This document shows positions 55,500-64,000 of a stretch of DNA of 64,000 nucleotides, one piece after another (the stretch's first letter is position 1; every line of letters starts with the position of its first letter). The notes under the pieces are model-generated. The model made no database searches. It was not told the origin of the DNA and saw only the letters and a program-made list of their open reading frames with translations. Location of the stretch: assembly GCA_039707465.1 (NCBI GenBank), contig CM077647.1, positions 44,949,110 to 45,013,109 of the forward strand, read 5' to 3'. Source of the stretch: Rhabdophis nuchalis (lineage: Eukaryota; Chordata; Lepidosauria; Squamata; Natricidae). The translations under genes and the position numbers were made by a program.

Positions 55500-56196
55500 G
55501 TAAGTCCAGCCGCCGCCCGCATTCTCGAATCAGGTGGCGATTGAATGGAAGCTTCCTGCGGTTGGGCGGTGGGTGGGCGTGGGAGATCTTGCCGTGACTG
55601 GTCTTTTTTTTTTTTCCTGGGGAGCGAAAAAGCACTACGGCAGGCCTGTGCGAACTCCATAGTCCGCAGAGAATGAGAAGCGGTAGTGATCGCCAGATAT
55701 CTCGGGGCGAGTCGCCTTCGCTAAAAACGCTTCTCGCATGCGGCTGTAGCCCATTGGCAAAGGCGGTGCACCTGCCGCGGTGAGAAAGAGTCTCCACGAG
55801 GGACTGCGGGAACTCGAATCTGCTAGAAGCCCCTTTCATGCAGGCTTTCTTCGGCGCCTAGGCAACAGACCGCTCTGTTAAACCCCAGATTACGCGCTGG
55901 GAGCTCCACAGATGTGTACTTTGGGGTGACATATGACTCCGTCCAGCAGGATTGTCTGTCTCGAGGAACTGCCGAAAGGAAGTTTAGCTTTTTTTCCTCT
56001 CCTAACAGAGAAATCCAACAGTGGGGAAATCTTCAGGCTGATTATTGTTTGTAGAAAAGCAAAGTTAGATAATTTGGCTAATAAGTCTAATTACCTGAAA
56101 TAGTTATTAGTTTCATCTTTAAAAAGTTTGAGACTGTTGGTTTTAATTTAAATCCAAACCCCTGCATGTCCAAGCTAACTCTAATTGACACTTATT

Positions 56197-56287
<91 letters not shown>

Positions 56288-56962
56288 CCTGACACTTGTT
56301 TAAATTGTGGAATAATAATCCATAAAATTTTATGCTGTTTTATTTTAGCTTCTAGAACTCTACAAAACTCAGACTTCCATTTGTGCATTTGCACTTGGAA
56401 ATGAACTATCGATGAGTAGGGAGCCACAAAGTCCTACATCTGACACTTGCTGAAACAGGTCAAATTACCAAGATTGCGTAGTTGCATAGTTAAGGCTGCT
56501 ATCTTGCCTTTTTTTGACTCCTCCCCTCCCATTAGAGAGGACATTTGTTTTGTTTGCTTGTTTATTATTATATTTATTCTCAGTCCATTTCGCTATTAAG
56601 CAACTCTGACCGTGATATGATATTGCAATTCCTATTTTCCTGGTTATAGGCTGAGACTGATGGAAGCTGGCATCCCATAATATTCAGAGGGATTTGGGGT
56701 TTCTAACTATGTTACCTTATTGGATAATATTCTTTGCTTTTGTATCCACAAAAACTGCTCAAACACTTCTTACACATTTTTAAGCAGGGGTAGAGGAGCT
56801 ACTTTCTCCACTTTTTAATAGTTTACATTGGGAAGCTATTGGAAAATTCACACAATCTGCTCAGCAAAGATTTGCTTAAGCACTGTCCTAAATAAATCGT
56901 GTCATGTTAAGCCAAATGTACACAACTGAAGTCCCTGAGCAACTGCATTCAAAAATCCTTGG

Positions 56963-57046
<84 letters not shown>

Positions 57047-60000
57047 TTTAATACTTATAAACCGCTCCCTCTCCCCATAGGGACTCGGGGCGGTGCACAG
57101 GTAGAATAAAAACAATAAATACATACAAACATTCCTTAAAAACAAATTAAACCTAACCTGCGCTAAAATTTCCCATTAAAACTGAACTATACTAAAACTA
57201 CCCAGTAAAACCCCAAAGACAGAGAGACTATCCTAGGCCGGCCAGACAGAAAAGATGAGTTTTCAATTTAAGACGGAAGGAGCGGAGGCCTGTGGTCATC
57301 CTAATATCGGGGGGAAGGTCATTCCAGAGGGCCGGGCCCGCCACAGAGATAGCCCTTCCCCTGGGTGTCGCCCGCTGACAGTGTCTAGTGGACGGCACCC
57401 GGAGAAGTCCCTCTCTGTGGGAGCGAATCAGCCGCTAATATGCCTCAAATTTCTTCAAAAGTTGTTTCCCACTTATTAAATACATAAGGAATCATATTTA
57501 ACTATAGTTAATTTTAATTACTATTACATGGGGGGGGGGGATTTTTAATACTGGGAAGCAGAATTTCCGTACACTATGGACATGTTACTCTTAGCATGCA
57601 CACCTTCACATTAGTTCCTGAATCATGATTTACAAGAAAATGGATGAATCTACGCTCCACATTGTGACAGTGCATTGAATGAACCCATTTAATACATATC
57701 TAAACATTGTTTACTACTAATTATTTTGACTATTTGCTATTACTACTACTTTACCTTGTTATATCTGTAGTTTTTCATGGAAGCAGCTGGATGGCTATAA
57801 TAGAAACCCAGATTGTAGATTAAGGTAAACCTCTAGATAGATTTGTTCTAGCAATATCCATAATCTATTCTGGATGTGTGTGAAACTTTTTAAGAGCAGG
57901 AAATTCCAGGAAATTCCTTTCCAACCTCAGCCCCTTTCCATGGACAGCCCCTTTGGTAAGGCTACACTTCAGTTGTTTTGTCATTGGAGCAGAATAAAAT
58001 GGAACAGGACTTTTCAGGATCATGCTCTACATGATATCACTTTATCTATGACTTTTGAATTACAGACTGTCTCACGTAACAGCTATAGCCATCTTATTTT
58101 GCTTATTTTTTTGGTCTTAAATTAACTTTAAAAAATTAGATTTCTCATTTTCAAACATTAGAAATGTGGTTACTATAGTTTAACTTTGCATTAAATTATT
58201 AAGCTTTTAAAAATGGAAAGTTAAGTCATGTCATTTCTGCAGTAAATCGGAAAGCATTGCAACCTCTGACATCAGCACATAGATGAAAAACCATCATGTC
58301 TAGTCAAATCATGTGATTCAGGTCCCAGATAAGGAAGTAATGGAGAAATATGTATCTTGCCACATCATGTGCGAAGCATCCTGGATGCTGAATAATATTT
58401 AGTTTAGTTGAGGGTTTAATTACTCAAAGCCTGTGTTCCAGGTTAGTTTCAATATAGGCCTTCAGATTCTTACATTTAAAAACCATAGAACCTGCCAACA
58501 AGATGAAGCTGACAAGACGACTAGGAATTACAGTGATGAAAGTTACTGGGGCTTGCAAACAATTACTGGGGCTTGCAAACAATTACTGGATCCTGTTGAA
58601 GCTAAACATTTACATTGGATAAAATTCCAGAGTTTGAGAATGAGTGTTTTAATTTGCATAATGTATACTTTGCCTTTTATTATAATTGCAGTATTGTGCA
58701 GCAGTGTTATCGCATTTCTCTGTAATGGTCCAGCAAGTCAACTTTTAAAATAAATATTTGTTATTGACATCTCGTGCTTAAGTTTTTACTGCATGTAGCT
58801 AGTTGTAAATGAGTTGAAACTGTTACTGAATTGCTTTCCTGCTTTTTACATCTTATCAAAGACATTTTTTCCTGGTCTGGGTTTTGAATTCACTGAATAC
58901 ATTTCAACAGTTTGAACTGTACCCTAATAAAACTACAATAGAAAAGTAAAAATGGAAGTAATACCGTACATGTACCACTTTAAATTTACCAATGGGATTA
59001 AGGTATAATTTGGAAACTTTTTAAAACATGGAGATTGCAACAATTTTTGGAACTGGGGCTGCTAGTACTAGAGAAGAAATAGTGGTTGGGTTGATATGTC
59101 AACTTCATCCCATTTGGCTGTTTGTAAACATCATATAATTCTGGAATTTTTGAATGTGTACAGTCAGAAAGCCAGATATTTACAACACAGTTTGTGCCCT
59201 TTTATTCTGGATCGGTCACAATAAAGCATTACTGAATATTGCATAAACTTATCAGCTTCTCGGAAGTAGTTGATATCTGCATAATTGTTTAAACCACTTA
59301 TGCACACAAGTGGACTATTCATTTAGCATTTATACCAAATAGAATAGAAGCATTGTTTTGGGAAGCTTTGTGTCATGTGATACCCTATAGGTCAAAAAGT
59401 TAGCCAATCTGGTAGTCTCCACATGTATTGGTATTGCAACTTTCCAAATTCCCTGACAGTATGCCCAACTATGTTAGTTTTTATTTCTGCTATTAGTTTT
59501 TATTTCTGCTATTTTCTGAATGGCACTAGATTGAAGGTGCTATTCTGTATTACAATAGCTCTGTTTTTCAGTACTTTTCTTTTTTACAGAAACAGGAAAG
59601 GTGGGGGCTTCCTGCATTTAAAAAATGATTTCCTCAACTTAAAACATGGCTTGTCAAATATTTCTTTGTGCCAAAACTGTCCAGTTTGAAATGTGGTGCT
59701 AGGGAAAAAACGTGCTATGCAAACTTTAACTTAATTTTAATTAAAGTCTGGGCAAAAGTAAAAACCTTTATAAGTAGTCCTGGTCTAGTGGCTACAATTG
59801 TGACCAACAACTTGGTTGTTAAGCAAAGCTAAATGAAATCACAACTGTGCTTGTGATCATACTTTAACTTTCCTTTGCTTTATGAATTATGACTTCGAAG
59901 GTCATAAATGTGAGGATTTATGTTCAAGTTAAATTTAAGTTACTTTGTTGTGATTGTTGTAATTTCAGTCACTAAACCATGATTACCTGTATTCCATTCA

Positions 60001-63000
60001 AAAATGTTAACGTGACATCATACAAATGACACAGATTAATCTCTTCCTCTATCGCAGGTGGTATATATATTTATTGCCTGTTATATACCAAAAGAGTGTA
60101 AGATTTCTGATATTCTTTGTGAAGCCGAATTGCCATTTAATTTCCAGTGTGGCTTTAGCATTGTGGATTAAAATATTAACTTTCTGTTGTTCGTAGATGT
60201 CAGACTATTTTTTATTAAGGATACTTTTTTTGCCTGATTTACAAAGGTTGATTATGAGCTGCTGTTACAAAAATTAATTCAAAATTATGAACTAGATGGC
60301 AGAACTTAGCTGACCTTGGATGATCTTAAGGGGGAAAAAGCAACTAATCAGGTCAAACCAGATGAGCACATGGGAGATTGCCAGAAAACTGCAAAACTCT
60401 AAACTAGACAGGGCGTTACAAATATTCTGGAAATATTTCAGAAAAGAAAATAATGACAAACCACCTCCATACTGTTATCCATAAAATGTGGAAAACAACA
60501 TGAGAAACAACATTTTTTCCTTTGATTTTTTTCTTATGATTTTTTTTTAAAAGCTATAAAACTCATCAAACCTGTGAACATGAACTACATATATTACGAT
60601 GTTTTTTTAAATGCATAACATATGATTAAAAGTAGCATTTTAAATTAATGAACAACAACTTCCTATCTGGATCTGTGGATTTCCTTTAAGTTTGTCTTTG
60701 GTTCCCAAAAGGAAATGTGTATAATTTTAAAACTGCCATAAGCATTTTAGAGAGTTAAAGTAGCACGTCAAACAGGAGATTTTTAAGATCATGAAAATTA
60801 AGCTAGATTTAATCCTTTTAAGTTATTGTGAATATATTTTACGCCCAGGATAAATGTTTGTGGCAGGGGTGAAATTAATCAGGTTCTGACAGGTTCTGGT
60901 AGTGGAAATTTGGAGTAGTTCGGAGAACTGCCAAAACCACATCTGGCTGGCCCTAGAGTGGGGTGAGAATGGAGTTTGCATCCTTCCCCTCCCACACCTA
61001 CCAAGCCAGGCCCACAGAACCAGTAGTAAAAAAAATTGAATATCACCACTGGGATGTTTGGACCAAGATTATTGTACTGTTTTGGATATGTTCACCTTTC
61101 ACTTGGCTAGGGAAGGAACACTACACTGCTCTAACATATGAGCAAACTTTTTCTTCACTTTTTCTCTTTCTTAACAGTTGGTCAGCCTGTTGCTGATTGG
61201 AATTGCAGCTTGGGGCATTGGCTTTGGCCTCATCTCCAGTTTCCGGGTGGTTGGAGTAGCAGTGGCAGTTGGAATCTTTCTGTTCCTGATTGCTCTGGTG
61301 GGACTGATTGGAGCCATCAAACACCACCAAGTCCTGCTTTTCTTTGTATCCTTTGACTTGAAAGTAATCTAACACAATTTGCCTATTTCTCTGTAACTCC
61401 TTTGAATAACAACTTCACAGTTTCTTCTACTTCATGGCAGTTCATTAAATGGAAGGCAGTATTTTGTTGAAATTCCCTAACGTACAAAAAAATAAATGTG
61501 GGTTTTTTAAAAAAAAAACACACAACCTCAACTTCTATCTTGTTACGACACTAAAAGTTAATAAATTAGATCTTTCTCCAGTGGTATAACTGGTTTCTTT
61601 TAAATGGCTGCAGATTAAATCTCGAGTTTGTTTATTTATTGAGCTGCCAGAGTTTCCAGAGAGAAAACTAATTTGAGTCCTTTGGAATTGAATGGCTAAT
61701 ACATAAATAAATAAAATATTGATCAATTTAATGGGGAAAAAAGCTTTAACTTTTTTGAATCTTTTTTAAAAGATAAAAATGAAAAAAGTGCTCACTGCTT
61801 ACTGTAACATTATTGTATTATTAGATCACACAATTTTGGGTTGTTTCTTTTAAATATACATCTCTTGGAGTTAAACTTTGAGCATATATGGATGATTTAA
61901 AACTCCAGCATAAAGAAATCATGTGGACCTATGATCTTTTTAATTTAATGTCTAACTTGTCCATGACTCCTTAAATAACAGATAGTATTTGACATATGAC
62001 CACAATTGGAACCAAAATAATCCATAGTGAGTTGGGGTATAAACATGATTTTCTCCAATTGACATTCATTGTTGGAAACTGGTTGGAAAGGTTGCAGATT
62101 GCAGTGTGACCTCAAGAAGCAGCAACCAATCATAAATGTGAGCCAGCTGCCAATTTCCCAAATTGCAACCATGTGACTGTAGGTGTGTGTGTGTGTACAA
62201 CAGTCATAAGTACCGGGACTGGTTGTAAATCACTTTTTTCAAAGTTATTGTAATTTTGTACCATCATTAACAAATTCTTGTATAGTGAGGATTATCAGTA
62301 AGGAACAGAGTATAGCTCAGTGTATAAATATTCATGTAGCTTATGTTATTTGACTGCAGAATATTTTATGAAAATTAAACTACATATTAAGTTCAGAAAG
62401 AGGTGCAATGATTCAGTGGTTAAAGACACTGCACTTGTCCATTGGAGAGCAGACAGCCCAGGTATGAGACCCAAGATCTGTGCAATGGGGTGAGCTTCTG
62501 TTACTTGTCCTAGTTCCTGCTCACCTAGCAGTTCAAAAGCATGCAAATGCAAGTAATTTAATAGGTACCACTTATTGGGAAGATGGGAAGTTAACAGCAT
62601 ACCATGGATCTTTGGCTTATAGCAATGCTAGCCACATGACCATGGAAATTGTCTTTGGACAATGCTGGCTCCCTCAGGCAAGACATGGAGATGAGCATCA
62701 TGCCCTAGAATTGGACATGACTGACAGGGAAATCTTTACCTTTACCAAAAGTTCAAAAGGAAAGCTTGTACAAAAGGTGCCAGATGTTTATCACACGGCA
62801 GGTCAATTGCTTCACTTTCCAGAAAATTCTAACAGCATCTCCTCTTACTATGTGTGAGTATAGAATGCCTCACTTTTATTTTACATGCAAATTCAGTTAT
62901 TTCAATTGTTACATTAGGAAATAATATAATTAGGATTATTCGAGGAGTGTAAGGCAAAGAAGAAAATGTTAATTCAAGAAGAAGGCCCAAAGTCAGGTTG

Positions 63001-63473
63001 AAAAATGGCAACTACAACAAAGCTGGAATGTTTTGGAGGCAACATATAGAATGCTACAGGGTTGCATGTAGCTGACGTGACAACTAATATCCCTTAATTG
63101 GTTGATGGGACAGGTGGAAATTTTGGCATAATCCCAAATGTGTTCCATCGTGTCATCTCTCCATTCAACTGGGCTTCCTTTGAATCAGTTCAAAATATCT
63201 TAGTCTTTTAAATTTGTATCTACACTTTATCCATGTGTATGTGTGGCATACCACCCAGAGTCACTTGGTTGAGTTGGGTGGCATACAAGTCAAACAAACA
63301 AATAAAATGAATGAATGATCAAACAAACAAACAAATGCATGTGTATCATTTCTGCAAATGTGGTTTTGATGACTTTAACTAAACTATTTCAGTATATGAT
63401 TATACTCTTGCTCGTGTTTGTTATACAGTTCTCTGTCTCGTGTGCTTGTCTGACATTGAATAAAGAACAGCAG
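55437..63473 (+). CDS. TSPAN13: TSPAN13, tetraspanin-13, first three coding exons
   Basis: Exons 55437-55499, 61178-61345 and 63393-63473 join in frame and encode 104 residues: a cytoplasmic N-terminus with cysteines typical of palmitoylation ([20 protein letters not shown]), TM1 ([19 protein letters not shown]), a short extracellular loop, TM2 ([20 protein letters not shown]), a short KHHQ turn, and TM3 ([20 protein letters not shown]), ending LNKEQQ before the large loop. This agrees closely with the vertebrate TSPAN13 I remember, including the unusually short first loop. The large extracellular loop with the CCG motif, TM4 and the C-terminus are outside the window. Tetraspanins organise membrane microdomains; TSPAN13 has been linked to calcium-channel modulation. 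The neighbour BZW2 supports orthology. Confidence 0.96.
55500..56962. other. TSPAN13 intron 1, CpG-rich start and microsatellite
   Basis: CpG-rich to about 55900. (TTG)n at 56195-56234 runs into (TTA)n at 56235-56285. Nothing else recognised. Confidence 0.5.
56963..57434 (-). mobile_element. L2-like LINE 3' end with (TAA)n tail
   Basis: (TAA)n at 56963-57046 is the minus-strand (ATT)n tail. Then come the family 3' UTR (GGGACTCGGGGCGGTGCACAGG) and the last coding segment ([17 protein letters not shown], antisense) up to about 57434. Same family and tail as copy A at 22741-27766. Confidence 0.82.
57435..59772. other. TSPAN13 intron 1, unique sequence
   Basis: Contains a 19-base direct repeat TTACTGGGGCTTGCAAACAA near 58544-58585. 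Nothing else recognised. Confidence 0.4.
59773..59989 (+). mobile_element. Tc1/mariner-type MITE copy 5, internally deleted
   Basis: Left end AAGTAGTCCTGGTC, right end CATGATTACCTG followed by TA. Internal landmarks TTGTTAAGCAAAGCTAAATG. About 215 bp versus about 380 for longer copies. Confidence 0.5.
59992..60863. other. TSPAN13 intron 1, unique sequence
   Basis: Nothing recognised. Confidence 0.4.
60864..61051. mobile_element. Old hAT MITE relic
   Basis: Ends CAGGGGTGAAATTAATC and AATATCACCACTG resemble the hAT at 39145-39418, and internal GGTTCTG motifs are shared. No clean 8-bp target duplication remains. Confidence 0.55.
61178..61345 (+). CDS. TSPAN13: TSPAN13 exon 2
   Basis: 56 codons, LVSLLLIG to HHQVLLFF, phase 0. 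The acceptor is TTAACAG at 61171-61177. The donor is GTATCC, weak at positions +4 to +6. Confidence 0.95.
61346..61949. other. TSPAN13 intron 2, unique sequence
   Basis: Nothing recognised. Confidence 0.4.
61950..62305 (-). mobile_element. Tc1/mariner-type MITE copy 6
   Basis: GAGCCAGCTGCCAATTTCCC, CATGTGACTG and CACTTTTTTCAAAGTTATTG in the minus-strand order of the family, ending GTATAGTGAGGATTATCAG. An internal (GT)n tract has grown at 62184-62195. Confidence 0.6.
62398..62752 (+). mobile_element. Sauria-type tRNA SINE
   Basis: Head GATTCAGTGGTTAAAGACAC (A box), AGACCCAAGATC (decayed B box), then GGGGTGAGCTTCTGTTACTT, AGCAGTTCAAAAGCATGC, CCACATGACCATGGAAATTG and a 3' end GAAATCTTTACCTTTACC. 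Lies in TSPAN13 intron 2. Confidence 0.87.
63160..63310 (+). repeat. Retroposon 3' end
   Basis: GGCATACCACCCAGAGTCACTT...GGGTGGCATACAAGTC followed by (AAACA/AATG)n is a typical squamate LINE/SINE 3' end. The body is not recognisable. Confidence 0.5.
63393..63473 (+). CDS. TSPAN13: TSPAN13 exon 3
   Basis: 27 codons [12 protein letters not shown] through LNKEQQ; acceptor TTTCAG at 63387-63392, donor GTAAGG at 63474. It encodes TM3. Confidence 0.95.
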
Positions 63474-63687
63474 GTAAGGTATTTCTTATATCTTTATTTA
63501 AAATATATTATTATTATGCAGATAATCTACAATTAGATCCACAATAAAAGATTGGTGAAAATTTAATAATTCTAGTCCTAACATAGGATGTAATATTATT
63601 AAAATATGTATACAAGCAGTTCCAAGCTGGATTTCATTTATTTATTTGTAAAATTAGGGTGTAAAATGTCAAAAATGTTCCGGCATT

Positions 63688-63736
63688 ATTATTATTATTA
63701 TTATTATTACTACTACTACTACTATTACTACTACTA

Positions 63737-63768
<32 letters not shown>

Positions 63769-63770
63769 AC
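63688..63770. repeat. Compound (ATT)n(ACT)n(GCT)n microsatellite
   Basis: Consecutive ATT, ACT and GCT trinucleotide blocks in TSPAN13 intron 3. Confidence 0.9.
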
Positions 63771-63960
63771 TATGTAGTCAATCTTCGATGAGATTCACAG
63801 CCCTTGGGGCTGCTTGGTAGCTCAACAGCTTGAGTCCTAACCAAGGACCTAGGAACTGTTAAGGTAACGTTGGAGGATATAAGCTGTTCCAAGTAGGGTA
63901 ACCCTTTGTAGAATCAGAATGCTCAAGTCCAGCAAGTCTAGAACCTCCACATAGCTAGGT

Positions 63961-64000
63961 CAGTGGTTAGCAAACCGCGGCTCGCGAGCCACATGCGGCT
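63961..64000. mobile_element. Left end of a hAT element cut by the window edge
   Basis: CAGTGGTTAGCAAACCGCGGCTCGCGAGCCACATGCGGCT resembles the start of tetrapod hAT (Charlie-type) MITEs that begin CAGGGGTCGGCAACC and continue GGCTC...GAGCCACATG. Confidence 0.5.

Overview
This window is vertebrate nuclear DNA, almost certainly from a squamate reptile and more probably a snake than a lizard. The evidence is two spliced, conserved host genes, two Sauria-type tRNA SINEs, and a mixed LINE load (L2-like, CR1, L1, R4/Dong) with hAT and Tc1/mariner elements and LINE-seeded microsatellites. The species assignment is inference. About half of the window is recognisable mobile DNA.

Host genes. BZW2 (eIF5-mimic protein 1) lies on the + strand from 2045 to 18224: six exons, all in phase, from the central region to the stop codon; its 5' exons are upstream of the window. 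TSPAN13 starts at 55437 on the + strand inside a CpG-rich promoter; exons 1-3 end at 63473 and the rest lies beyond the window. BZW2 followed by TSPAN13 in the same orientation is the order I know from human chromosome 7p21, so this is conserved synteny. No other gene was recognised in the 37 kb between them.

Mobile layer. 1-1912: R4/Dong LINE relic and another LINE tail. 3763-5660: a tRNA-plus-hammerhead-ribozyme repeat cluster split by an ORF1-only L1. 9040-16495: three L2-like copies in the largest BZW2 intron, one with a 659-residue open frame. 19818-21780: two tandem copies of an unclassified element carrying internal minisatellites. 22588-39092: a pile-up of L2-like LINEs. One near full-length copy (22741-27766) is followed directly by a second (27767-37341), which is itself interrupted by an L1 (28147-30535, with a 10-bp target duplication) and by a CR1 (32636-35499). 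46462-48191: an LTR element with a 5-bp target duplication but two clearly different LTRs. 50114-51762: a Tc1 element. hAT elements with intact 8-bp target duplications sit at 38826, 39145, 44587 and 54078.

Most notable system. A dispersed repeat of about 340 bp (clusters at 3763-4398, 49535-50112, 53414-54077 and 54427-54765) combines a tRNA-like polymerase III promoter (B box) with a complete type I hammerhead ribozyme immediately downstream. Five ribozyme copies are complete enough to draw. Two subfamilies differ by four compensatory base-pair changes in stems I, II and III while the catalytic core is unchanged, which is strong internal evidence for selection on the RNA. The arrangement resembles newt satellite 2 and schistosome Smalpha, and I do not know of a squamate description.
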